Shown: positions 22,277 to 32,839 of the stretch, piece by piece | How positions within the stretch are numbered: position 1 is the first letter of the stretch | Layout: each line of letters begins with the position of its first letter | Source of the DNA: Molossus alvarezi | Lineage: Eukaryota; Chordata; Mammalia; Chiroptera; Molossidae | Direction: 5' to 3' | Assembly (NCBI GenBank): GCA_037176705.1 | Contig: CM073885.1 | Coordinates: 164,042,290 to 164,106,289, forward strand | DNA: 64,000 bases | Made by a program: the position numbers and the translations under genes | Notes under the pieces: generated by a model | Seen by the model: the letters and a program-made list of their open reading frames with translations, nothing else | What the model was told of the DNA's origin: nothing | Databases searched by the model: none

Positions 22277-22290
22277 AAAATCACTTTGTA

Positions 22291-22794
22291 ATTCTTTTAT
22301 GAATAATTTTATTGGACATTACAAAATAATGATTCTTTTCTAATTTAATTCTTTCTTCCATGATTATTCGTTGGAATTCCTATGCAAAGCAGAGCTTTCC
22401 TTTATGAACATGGGTCACATGGTTACTGTGAAATACAGTTCCTATTAGAAAGGCAGAGATACATGTATTTAATATTTCTTTTTTATTTCAAATTCTCAAA
22501 GAAAAATAGATTCAATAGCCAATGTAAATGCAACCTTTTTTTTTTTTTTTTTTTTACCTTTTTTGTGGGCATTACTATGGATTCATTTTTATTGATTCAA
22601 TGTTTTATTGAAAATTAAACAATCATATCATGTTATTATTATTTTTTCTTATTGATGCTCAAAACTGTAACAATTTTGGCCAGTTAAAGACTCCTAAAGC
22701 TGGCTCCTAGGTCATTCTAAAATGACTTCGCTGTGGCATTGGTTAGAAAAAGTTTTCATGAAGAGGACACAGAGATCACATCCCTGAATTTTAA
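22291..22794. other. Unassigned stretch
   Basis: AT-rich, with a T run at 22538-22555; no family assigned. Confidence 0.35.
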
Positions 22795-24090
22795 ATAAAT
22801 TGACAAAATAGGTTTTACTAAAAAATCTTCCTCATGCAGAAAATTCATTCTTTCATGATTAAAACCTTCAATAGACTGGGTATATAAATAATACATTTCA
22901 GCATGATAACGACCATATATGACAAACCCATGGCTACAAAACTCAATGGAAAGAAATTAAAAGCTTTTCCTCCAAGATTAAGAACAAGACAAGGAGGCTT
23001 ACTGTTACCACTTTTATTCAATGTAGTACTGGAAGTCCTAGCCAGAGCAATTAGTCAAGACAAAGAAATAAAAGGCATCCAAATTAGAACAAAAGAAGGA
23101 AAATTGTTACTATTTGCAGATTACTTGATTTTGTATATAGAAAGTCTTAAAGACAAACATAAAACCATGGAAACTAATAAACAATTTTAGTCAAGTTGGA
23201 GGGTATAAAATTAATGTACATAAATCAGTTGCATTTCTAATAATGAAACACCTGGAAAAGAAATAAAGAACCTATCCCATTTATGATAGCATCAACAACA
23301 ATAAAACCTAAAAATAAATGTGACCAAGGAAATGAAAGATCTGTATAATGAAAAGGACAAGACTTTGTTGAGGGAAGTCAAAGACACGAGAAATGGGAAA
23401 GACATCTTGTGATTGTGGATGAGAAGAAATGTTGTTAGAATGTCTATACTACTCAAAGTCATCTATAGATTTGACACAACCCCATCAAAATACTAAAGTA
23501 ATTCTTCACAGAAATAGAATAAAATTCTAACATTTGTATGAAACTACCAAAGACCCCAAAGAGCCAAAGTAATCCTAAGAAAAAAGAACAAAGGTGGAGA
23601 TATCACAATTCCTGATTTTAAACTGTAGTACAAAGCTAGAGCAATAAAACAGTATGTCATTGGCATAAAAATAGACACACAAACCAATGGAACATAATAG
23701 AGAACCCAGAATTAAATCTTCATGTATGTGATTAGCAATATTCAACAAAGAAGACAAAAATAACAAATAGAGAAATTATAGTTTCTTCAACAAACGGTGT
23801 TAGGAAAACAGAATAAATACATACAGAACAATTAAACTGAATCACTATCTTACACCACCCACAAAAATTAATACAAAATGTACCAAAGACTTAAACTTAA
23901 GACCAAATACCATGACACTCCTAAAAGAAGACAGGAAAAAATTTCTTGACATTGGTATTGGCAGTAATTTTCTTGATTCTGACATCAAAAGTACAAACAA
24001 CAAAAACCAAAAATCAACAAATGAGACTACATCAAATTTAAGTTTCTGCACAGCGAAAGAAACAATTGTCAAAATTAAAAGGCAACCTAG
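22795..24090 (+). mobile_element. Old LINE-1 (L1-g), ORF2 left part
   Basis: Plus-strand ORF2: 'tcatgattaaaaccttcaat', 'agattaagaacaagacaagg', 'ttcaatgtagtactggaagt', 'cctagccagagcaattag' and 'ctatttgcagattacttgat'. The catalytic FADD box is changed to FADY (in 22903-23190). It runs to 'aaattaaaaggcaaccta' and is continued at 32230, across the 8.1-kb compound insertion. Confidence 0.88.
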
Positions 24091-24925
24091 GCCCATGTGT
24101 TCATTATCTCCTTTGTTTCTGTTGCCTTAGGTGATGTATCAGTAAAAATTCTGCTGTATATGATGTCTGAAATTTTGATGCCTACATTTTCTTCTAGAAT
24201 CTTTATGGATTCATGAGTCACATTTAAGTTTTTTATCCATTTTGAGTTTATTTTTGTGTATAATGTAAGTTGATGGTCTAGTTTCTTTTTTTTTTTAATG
24301 TAGCTGTCCAATTTTCTCAATACCATTTATTAAAGAGTCTGTCTTTACTCCACTGTATGCTCTTGCCACCTTTGTCAAATATTAATTGAACATATTGCCT
24401 TGGGTCCATTTCTGGGTTCTCTATTCTGTTCCATTGGTCTATATCCTTTCATTGTGCCAGTACCAGGCTGTTTTGATTACAGTAGCTTTGTAGTATAACC
24501 TGATATCTGGTATTGTGATCCCACCTACTTTGTCCTTCTTTTTCAAAATTGCTGTGGCTATTCGGGGACTTTTTCGGTTCCATATGAACTTTTGAAGTAT
24601 TTGTTCTAGTTCTGTGAAATATGTTGTTGGTATTTTGATGGGAATTGCATTGAATCTATAGATTCCTTTGGGTAGTATGGACATTTTAATGATGTTAAGT
24701 CTTCCAACCCATGAACAAGGTATGTGCTTCTACGTTTTTATATCTTCTTCTATTTTTTTTTTTTTCAATATCCCGTAATTTTCTGTAAATAGGTCCTTTA
24801 CTTCTTTGGTTAAGTTTATTCTTAGGTATCTTAATTTTTTTTGCCACAAGGGTAAATGGGATTTTTTTTTTAGTTTCTCTTTCTGTGAGTTCATCATTGG
24901 TGTATACGAATGCCATCAATTTCTT
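24091..24925 (-). mobile_element. Inverted LINE-1 ORF2 segment (left part of compound)
   Basis: Minus-strand ORF2 (24439-24684: [20 protein letters not shown] and [20 protein letters not shown]). Its left end, cacatgggc in minus reading, is nearly continuous with the plus segment that begins at 31204 (aacttctgc), the signature of twin priming. The compound 24091-32229 is bounded by an imperfect duplication of the L1-g word aaaggcaacctag / gaaaggcaacatac. Near 24865-24925 this segment becomes indistinguishable from the LINE-1 that continues at 27142. Confidence 0.82.
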
Positions 24926-25298
24926 TCTTTTTTTTTTTTTTTTCCAAATCTTTATTGTTGGATGTAAAATGTATTACAGATGTTCCACATTTTTCCCCCA
25001 TTGACCCCCTCCTCCCCACTCCCGCCCCCGTCCCACCTTTTCCCACATTATTGTCTGTGTCCATTGGTTATCCATATAAGTTTTTTGGTTTATTTCTTCC
25101 CACCCTCCCAACCCCTTTCCCTTTGAGGTTTGTCAGTCTAGCAATGAATTTGTGCTTCTTAATCCCTTCACCTTTTTCACCCATTCCCCCAATCCCCTTC
25201 CCAACTGGCAACCACCAAAATGTTCTCTGTATCTATGAGAATGTTTCTGTTCTTCCTGTTCATTTTGTTTGTAGATTCCATTGTTGATAGATATGCAT

Positions 25299-26240
25299 TC
25301 ATTGCCATTTTGTTTGTTCATACATTTTATCTTTTTCTTCAAAAAGACCCTTCATCATTTCATATAATAATGGTTTGGTGGTGATGAACTTCTTTAACTT
25401 TTTCTTGTCTGGGAAAGTTTTTGTATGTCCATCGATTCTAAATGACAGCTTTGCAGGATAGAGTAATTTTGGTTGTAGGTTCTTGGTTTTCATCACTCTA
25501 AATATTTCTTGCCACTCCCTTCTGGCCTGCAAAGTTTCTTTTGAGAAATCAGCTGACAGCCTAATGGGTACTCCCTTGTAGGTAACTATCTGCCTTTCTC
25601 TTGCTGCTTTTAATATTCTCTCTTTGTCTTGAACCTTTTGCATTTTGATGATGATGTGTCTTGGTGTGTGCCTCTTGGGGTTCATCTTGTTTGGGACTCT
25701 CTGTGCTTCCTGGACTTGTATGTCTGTTTCCTTCACCAAGTTAGGAAAGTTTTCTGCCATTATTGTTTCAAACAGGTTTTCGATTTCTTGTTCTCTCTCT
25801 TCTCCTTCGGGCACCCCCAAGATGCGAATGTTGGCACGCTTGAAGTTATCCCAGAGGCTCCTTACTCTATCCTCATTTTTTTGGATTCTTTTTTCTTTTT
25901 GCTCTTCTGATTGGGGATTTTTTGCTTCCTTATATTCCAAATCGATGGTTTGCTCCTTGGATCTACATACTCTATTATTGAAGCTGTGTAAATTATTCTT
26001 TATTTCAGTTAATGCCTCCTTTAATTCTAACTGTGTATCCATGATTTCTAACTGGTCCTTTTTTATGCTCTTGATGCCCTCCCTAAGTTCACTGAGGTTC
26101 TCACTAAGTTCATTGAGCATCCTTATAAGCAGTATTTTGAACTCAGTATCTGTTAGGTTGCTTATCTCCCTTTCGCTTAGTTCTTTTATTGGGGTTTTGT
26201 TCTGTTCTTTCATTTGGGACCTGTTTCTTTGTATCCTCAT
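25299..26240 (-). CDS. HAL1/LINE-1 ORF1 protein, 313 codons, uninterrupted
   Basis: An RNA-binding, nucleic-acid-chaperone-type ORF1 protein that coats element RNA in cytoplasmic particles. Residues 1-35 are a basic and polar N-terminus. Residues about 38-130 are heptad-rich and highly charged (LIRMLNELSENLSELREGIK), the trimerising coiled coil. Residues about 136-222 form the RRM, opening with RANIRILGVPEGEEREQEIE and including PRHIIIKM. Residues about 226-300 form the C-terminal domain (ADFSKETLQARREWQEIFRV, then LQPKLLYPAKLSFRIDGHTK and ITTKPLLYEMMKGLF). The length is close to the usual LINE-1 ORF1p. The start is the first ATG of the frame, matching the MRIQRNRSQM-type N-terminus. No stop or frameshift is present, unusual for this window. 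No ORF2 follows. Whether it is expressed is unknown. Confidence 0.88.
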   Translation of the reverse strand: MRIQRNRSQMKEQNKTPIKELSEREISNLTDTEFKILLIRMLNELSENLSELREGIKSIKKDQLEIMDTQLELKEALTEIKNNLHSFNNRVCRSKEQTIDLEYKEAKNPQSEEQKEKRIQKNEDRVRSLWDNFKRANIRILGVPEGEEREQEIENLFETIMAENFPNLVKETDIQVQEAQRVPNKMNPKRHTPRHIIIKMQKVQDKERILKAARERQIVTYKGVPIRLSADFSKETLQARREWQEIFRVMKTKNLQPKLLYPAKLSFRIDGHTKTFPDKKKLKKFITTKPLLYEMMKGLFEEKDKMYEQTKWQ

Positions 26241-27141
26241 TTTGGCTGCCTCCCTGTGTTTGTTTCTGTGTATTACTTAATGAGCGGTATGGGGCTCGCT
26301 GAGACCCGGTGCTGCTCGTTTGAAAGAATTTAGGAAAAACCTGAAGCAGGATCCAAGACCGGCCAATCCTATGGTTAAGCAAGTGACAACAGCTTGAAAG
26401 TTGTGTGGGGCGGGGCGGGGCAGGGCCTCAAGGAGTCAGCAGGGCGGGGCTACCAGTGTCAGCCAGGTTGCTGGAGTCCCAGATATGGCTTCTGTCTGCC
26501 GCCCCCGGGAAGGGCTCACCAAAGGAACAAAGGCCTCTTACAGCACGTTTGTCCCCGAGGAAGGCCCCTCTCCAGCGCTCGCTCCAGTGCCAAACAGCTC
26601 AGTTCTTCCCTGTGTGTCTCTGGCGCCCCTCGAGCTGCCTCCCCTCCGAGCTTAGAGGGAGAGAGTCCGATAAGTCCGTGCGCGGGCCCTTTAGGGAGCT
26701 GCCTGGGGCTCCAGCCGCGTCAGCTTCCCTGAGCCTCAGTTTCCGCTGGTTTTTCCAGCCAGAAGTTATGGGGACTTCTCTTCCTGGCACTGGAACCCTG
26801 AACGGGGCACCTGGTGTGGGATGGGGACCCCTCAGTCCTCAGGAAGGACCTTCCCAGCCGCGGGAGCCTCCTGATTTTTATCCACCACGCTTGGGTGTGG
26901 GACCAGCCCGTCTCGCCGCTGCGCGCTCCGCCGCCCCCCCTCGCGCCGCCGCCCATCCTACTGGTCTGGATGTAGCTGCTTTTTTTTTCCCCCTTAGTTC
27001 CGTAGTTGTAGGACTTCCATTCAGCTTGATTTCAGGCGGTTTTGAATGATGGTTGTTCTTTAGTTTAGTTGTAACTTTGATGTGGTTGTGGGAGGACGCG
27101 ATACCGAGTTTACCTACGCCACCATCTTGACCGGAAGTCTC
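26241..27141 (-). promoter_or_regulatory. HAL1 5' UTR, CpG-rich, YY1-like site at its start
   Basis: The 0.9 kb upstream of ORF1 is markedly GC- and CpG-rich, especially 26400-26970, as in LINE-1 internal promoters. The first bases in minus reading contain caagatggtggcg (plus 27117-27129), matching the YY1-type site that sets the start of human LINE-1 transcription. The sense of the open frames here (plus strand 26405-27049, 214 codons) is only the result of GC richness. Confidence 0.72.
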
Positions 27142-27155
27142 GCCATCAATTTCTT

Positions 27156-29360
27156 GACACTAATTTTGTATCCTGCTACTTTGCCAAATTCATTTATTAA
27201 GTCTAGTAGATTTTTGATGGAGTCTTCAGGATTTTCTATGTGTAATATCATGTCATCTGCAAATAGTGACAGTTTCACTTCCTCTTTTCCAGTTTGGATC
27301 CCTTTTATTTTTTCTTCATGTCTAATTACTGTGGCTAAGACTTCCAGTACTATGTTATATAAGAGTGGTGAAAGTGGGCATCCCTGTCTTGTTCCTATTT
27401 CTTAAGGGAAATGTTTTTAGTTTCTGCCCATTAAGTGTGATGTTGGCTGTAGGTCTTTCATATATGGCCTTTATTATGTTGAGATATGATCCCTCTATTC
27501 CCACATTGCTAAGCATTTTTATCAGAAATGGATGCTGGATTTTGTTGAATGCTTTTTCAGCATCTATTGATATGATCATGTGGTTTTTATTCTTCATTGT
27601 GTTTATGTGGTGTATCTCATTTATTGATTTGCAAATATCGTACCAGCTTTGCATCCCTGGAATGAATCTCACTTGGTCATGGTGAATAATTTTTTTGATG
27701 CATTGCTGCATTTGATTTGCTAGTATTTTCTCAAGATTTTGGCGTCTATTTTCATCAGAGATATTGGCTGTAGTTCTCTTTCTTTGTAGTGTCTTTTTCT
27801 GGTTTTGGAATTAGAATTATGCTGGCCTCATAGAATGAGTTTGGAAGTCTTCCTTCTTCTTGAATTTCTTGAAATAGTTTGAGGAGAATGGGTGTTATTT
27901 CTTCTTTGAATGTTCGGTAAAACTCCCCCGTGAAGCCATCTGGGCCTGGACTTTTGTTTGCTGGGAGAGTATTGATTACCTCTTCAATTTCCTTAGTTGT
28001 TATTGGTCTGTTCAAGTTTCCTATCTCTTCCTAGTCCAGTTTTGGGAGACTGTGTGTTTCTAGAAATTTGTCCATTTCGCTTAGATTGTCGAATTTGTTG
28101 CAATATAATTGTTCATAGAAGTTGTTAATGATCTTTTGTATTTCTGTGTTCTCAGTTGTTACTTTTTCTCTTTCATTTCTGATTTTGTGCATCTGGGTTC
28201 TCTCTCTTTGTTTCTTGGTGAGTCTAGCTAAGGGTCCATCAGTCTTGTTTATCTCTTCAAAAAACCAGCTCTTTGTTTCATTGATCCTTTGAGAATTGTT
28301 CTTTTGGTCTCTATGTCATTTATTTCTGCTCTGATCTTTACTATTTCCTACCTTCTACTTGCTCTGGGGTTTTCTTTTTGTTTGCTCTCTAGTTCTTTAA
28401 GTTGTGAGGTTAGACAGTCAACTAGAAAATTTTATTATTTTTTTAGGTAGGCCTGTAATGCTATGAACTTTCCTCTCAGAACTGCTTTTGCTGCATCCCA
28501 TATATTTTGTGTTGTTGTGTGTTCATTTTCATTGGTTTCCGGGAAGTTTTTAATTTCTTCCTTGATCTCCTTGGTAACCCATTCTTTGTTTAATAACGTG
28601 CTATTTAGCCTCCATATGTTCAAATGTCTTTTCATGTTCTTGTTGCAATTGATTTCTAGTTTCATGCTATTGTGTTCTGAGAAGATGCTTGATATGATTT
28701 CAATCTTCCTAACTTGTAGAGATTCAGTTTGTGCCTATCATGTGGTCTGTCATTGAGAATGTCCCATGTGCACTTGAGAAGAATGTGATTTCTGTAGTTT
28801 TGGGGTGTAATTCTCTGTAGATATCTATTAAATCCATTTGGTCTAGTGCTTCATTTAGAGTCTCTGTTTCCTTGCTAATTTTTTGTCTAGAGGATCTATC
28901 CAGTGATGTCAGTGGGGTGTTGGAGTCCCCTGCTATGATTGTATTGCTGTCGATATCTCCTTGGAAGTCCTCCAGAAAAATATTAATATATTTTGGTGCT
29001 CCTATATTGTGTGCATATGTGTTTATCAAGGTTATATCTTCCTGTTGGATAGATCCTTTCAATATTATGTAGTGGCCTTCTTTGTGTCTAGTTATGGTCT
29101 TCATTTTGAAATCTATTTTATCAGATATGAGTATTGCTACCCCAGCTTTTTTTTCTTTTCCGTTTGCTTGGAAGACTTTTTTCCATCCCTTCACTTTCAA
29201 TCTATGTGAGTCTTTTGTTGTGAGGTGGGTCTCTTGTAAACAACATATAGATGAGTCATGCTTTCTTATCCAATCAGCTACTCTGTGTCTTTTTATGGGA
29301 GCATTCAGTCCATTTACATTTAAGGTGATTATTGATATGTACTTATTTATTGCCATTTTT
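27156..29360 (-). pseudogene. LINE-1 (L1-B) ORF2, broken
   Basis: Endonuclease and reverse transcriptase ORF2, interrupted by frameshifts. The N-terminus (29356-28724) is an apurinic-type endonuclease, starting MAINKYISIITLNVNGLNAP, with LQETHLTTKDSH and later NTIIAGDSNTPL. The usual GDFN motif reads GDSN. Reverse-transcriptase pieces follow at 28015-27755 ([20 protein letters not shown], then [20 protein letters not shown]) and 27711-27355. The HAL1 insertion divides it from the segment at 24091-24925. Several frame changes mean no full ORF2p can be made. Confidence 0.85.
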
Positions 29361-29403
29361 GTTTAGTGTGGTTCTATTTTTTTTTTTCCCATTTTTCCTG
29401 GTA

Positions 29404-30303
29404 ATTACAACAGTCCTTTTAACATTTCTTGCAGTACTGGTTTAGTGCTAATGTATTCCCTTAACCCTTTTTTTTTTTTTTTTTTTTGTCTGGGAAGCTC
29501 TTTATTTGACCTTCTATTTTGAATGATAGCCTTGCTGGGTAGAGTAGTCTTGGATTCAGATTGTTGTTTTTCATGACCTTGATTACTTCATGCCATTCCC
29601 TTCTGGCCTGTATTTTTTCTGTTGAGAAGTCAGCTTATAGCCTTATGTGGGTTCCTTTGTAGGTAACCCATTGCTTATCTCTTGCTGCTTTTAGGATTCT
29701 CTGTCTTTAATTTTTGGCATTTTAATTACTATATGTCTTGATTTGGGCCTGTTTGAGTTCTTCTTACTTGGGGCTCTCTGTGCTTCTTGACCTTGAATGC
29801 CTTCTTCCTTCACCAAATTAGGGAAGTTTTCTCTCACTATTTCTTCAAATGTATTCTCTAACCCTTGCTTATTTTCTTCTTCTTTGACGAGTCCTATGAT
29901 GCAAATAAAAAAAAAAAATGTGTTTCCAGTTGTCCCACATTTCTTTTAAGCTGTCTTCTTGTTTTTTAATCATTTTTTTCTTTTGTTTTTCAGATTGGTT
30001 TATTTTTTCCACCCTGTCTTCTAATTCACTGATCTGGTCCTCAGCTTCCTCTGCTCTGCTTTTTAGACCTTCCAATGTGTTTTTCATTTCGGATATGTCA
30101 TTTTTTATCTCTTCTTGGTGGTTTTTAATTTCCAATTGGTTTATTTTCAGCATCTCTATGTCCTTACTCATGCTGTTAAGCTTCCTCAAGATCATGGCTC
30201 TGAATTCTAGCTCTATTAACTTGCCTAACTGCTCCACATTGATCTCATCTTCAGTGGAGGTTTCTTGTTCTTTCATTTGGCTTCTGTATCTGTGTTTCAC
30301 CAT
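29404..30303 (-). pseudogene. LINE-1 (L1-B) ORF1, broken
   Basis: Starts MVKHRYRSQMKEQETSTEDE and has a long coiled coil (EAEDQISELEDRVEKINQSE) up to KEMWDNWKH. The frame is then lost at an A run (plus-strand T/A run near 29909-29922). Downstream text, in other frames, still spells the RRM and C-terminal domain and ends in KGLL-like sequence before the stop near 29404. A second A run of about 21 nt at 29469-29489 interrupts the region where the C-terminal 'FPDKKKL' box should be. ORF2 starts about 45 bp downstream, the normal LINE-1 layout. Confidence 0.82.
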
Positions 30304-31123
30304 TTTGGCTGTTACAGTGGGCTTTGGAGCCTGTCACGTTTTCTCTGTGGGTGTTGGTGTCATGCTGTTTGTGGCTCCCTCTCCTGGGTTTAGATGAGCA
30401 AGGGAGGACCCACGTTAAATACTACTGTCAAGTCTTACTTTCCTGGTTAAAGTTGCTAACCCCGGAAAGGTACTGTTATACTCTAGCTTTTTGCCTGGAG
30501 GCTAGCAGTCGAGGTTACTTGAAGAGTTTTGGGTTGTCAGTTGATTGAAAAACTCACTCAGGTGCTCAGCATAAGGGGATTTCCCAAGGGTGGGGCAGAT
30601 ACTCTTTGTTAATGAGCCTCAATTAGCATTTCAATGGCCCACAAGGTAGGGTTGGATCTCTGAGGGAAGGGCTGCTGCCTCTCCCCAGAGCCCTGGGAAG
30701 GAGTAAGATGGCCACTGTCCTGCATGGCTGCAACTCAGCAAAAGCTCTGAGCACCCTCCAAATCCCGAGTGTTTCCACACAGTTCCCGTTCAGTCTGCCC
30801 CCCCTCTGCTGGAGCCCAAGGTGAGTGGCTGTGGCTTTTTTAGCCTTTGTCCCGGCTCTGCACTGTATAGCCACTTGGAAGTTTAACAGGAGGGCGCTGC
30901 TCCCAGCTAAGGCTGCTGTTATCTGTGGGCTCCCAGCCCCCATCTTGTGCCTTCACAATCCTACCAGGATAGAGTCAGTGTCTCTGGTTATATGGTCCTT
31001 GCAAGTTGCTTTTCTGTTGCTTTTTCCTGTTGATTTGTCTGTGTTATAGTTGTAATTCCAGTTTGATTCTGGGAGATGGTCTGTGTAGCTTCCGTTCACT
31101 CCACCGCCATTTTGGAATCCTCT
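30304..31123 (-). promoter_or_regulatory. LINE-1 (L1-B) 5' UTR with complete 5' end
   Basis: GC-richer sequence upstream of ORF1. The 5' terminus in minus reading is 'ggattccaaaatggcggtgg', giving a YY1-like core at plus 31104-31115 (ccgccattttgg). The position of this motif at the extreme edge indicates that the 5' end is essentially complete. Confidence 0.72.
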
Positions 31124-31203
31124 GGGATTGTTTTCTTAGTTTCTCTTTCTCTGAGTTCATCATTGGTGTACAAGAATGCCATTGATTTCTTGATGTTAAT
31201 TTT
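31124..31203 (-). mobile_element. 80-bp inverted ORF2 piece (right part of element A)
   Basis: 'tagtttctctttctctgagt', 'tcatcattggtgtacaagaa' and 'tgccattgatttcttgatgt' repeat, with several differences, the ORF2 word already present at 24871-24925 and 27142-27160. It abuts the plus-strand segment at 31204. I read it as the 5' truncation point of the twin-primed element A. Confidence 0.75.
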
Positions 31204-32229
31204 CAAAAACTTCTGCGCAGCAAAAGATACAATCATCAAAATGGAAAGGCTACCCACTGTATGGAAGAGCATGATTGCCAATGATATATCAGATAAGGGG
31301 TTAATTTCCAAAATATATAGTGTGCTCATACAACTCAACAAAAGGAAGACAAAGAACCCATTTAAAAAATGGACAGAGGAACTAAGTAGACACCTCTCCA
31401 AATAGGACATACAAATGGTTAAGAGACATATGAAGAAATACTCAACATCATTAATCATCAGAGAAATTCAAATTAAAACAACGATGAGGTATCACCTCAC
31501 ACCTGTCAGAATTGCCACCATCAATAAATCATCAAACAACAAGTGTTGGCGAGGGTGTGGAGAAAAGGGGACTCTAGTACACTGCTAGTGGAAATGCAGA
31601 CTGGTGCAGTCACTATGGAAAACAATATGGTGTTACCTCAAAAAATTAAAAATTGAACTTCCATTTGACCCCGTGATCCCACTTCTAGGAATATACCCTA
31701 AGAAGCCTGAAACACCAGTCAGGAAGAGTATATGTACCCCCATGTTCATAGCAGCACTATTTACAATAGCTAAGATTTGGAAAAAGCCCAAGTAGATGAA
31801 TGGATAAAAAAGCAGTGGTACATATACACAATGGAGTACTATGTAGCTGTAAGAAAGAAAGATCTCTTATCATTTGAGACGACATGGAGGGATCTGGAAA
31901 GTATCATCCTAAGTGAAAGAAGCCAAACAGAAAAATACAAATATCATATGATTTCACTTATTTGTGGAATATAATGAACATAACAGTCTGAGGAATGGGG
32001 TAGTCCCAGAGACATGGAAGTGGGGTATAGACTGACAATCTGCAGAAGAGGGGGTGGTGGGGGAGAGATAAACCACAGAATTTATATGCATGTGTGCATG
32101 AACAATGGACATGGACAACAAAGCTGGGGATGGGGAAGAGAAGGAGGGGGAGGAGTGAATTAGTGTGGGAAAGAGGAGAAATATCTGTAACAAAAATAAA
32201 TTGATTAAAAAACAAAAATAAAAAAATAA
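31204..32229 (+). mobile_element. LINE-1 plus-strand segment of twin-primed element A
   Basis: ORF2 C-terminal region ([40 protein letters not shown], then [11 protein letters not shown] followed by TAG, then [20 protein letters not shown]), the 3' UTR with 'aaccacagaatttatatgca' and a G-rich block, and an A-rich tail to 32229. It begins within a few bases of where the inverted part at 24091 ends in LINE-1 order. Confidence 0.9.
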
Positions 32230-32800
32230 ATGAAAGGCAACATACAGAATGGGAGAAAATTTTTGCAAACCATATATTAGATAAAGATTAGTATCCAATA
32301 TATTTAGAGACCTTCTATAACTCAGTAGCAAAAAAATTAAACAATCCAATTAAAAGATGAGTAGATTAACTAGACATTTTCCCAAAGAAGACATACAAAT
32401 AGCCAACAGGTACATGAAAATATGCGCAACCTCACTAAATATCAGGGAAATGCAAATCAAAACCACAATGAGATATCACCCCACTCTTGTTAAAATGGCT
32501 ATCAAGAAGACAAAAGTTAAGTGTTGGGGAGAATGTGGAGAAAATGGACCTTTGTACATTTTTAGGGGGGATGTAAATTGGTTCCATTATTATGGAAAAC
32601 AATATGGAGTTTCCTCAAAAAATTAAAAATAAGTGTATCATATGATTCAGCAATTTCATTTTTGTATATATACCCAAAGGAAAAGAAGTCAGGATCTCAA
32701 AAAATTATATATATTCCCATGTTTATTGAAGCATTATTCACAATAGCCACAATATGGAAATAACCTAAGTGTCCATCAACAGATAAATGGATAAAGGTGA

Positions 32801-32839
<39 letters not shown>

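Larger units (their letters stand above)
24926..27141 (-). mobile_element. Full-length HAL1 (half-LINE) retrotransposon
   Basis: Read on the minus strand, it starts at 27141 with 'gagacttccggtcaagatgg', has a CpG-rich 0.9-kb 5' UTR, a single intact ORF1 (26240-25299), then passes directly to a 3' UTR and a tail of about 18 A (24926-24943 as T). There is no ORF2. The 14-bp target duplication gccatcaatttctt at 24912-24925 and 27142-27155 shows that this is one complete insertion, not an ORF2 deletion in place. HAL1 is the known class of LINE-1 derivatives that keep ORF1 only and move using LINE-1 ORF2p supplied in trans. Confidence 0.9.

Noticed and set aside
25645..26280. 211-codon plus-strand open frame
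   Set aside because: Exact antisense of the HAL1 ORF1 coding strand; the composition (Leu/Ser/Phe) mirrors the coiled coil.
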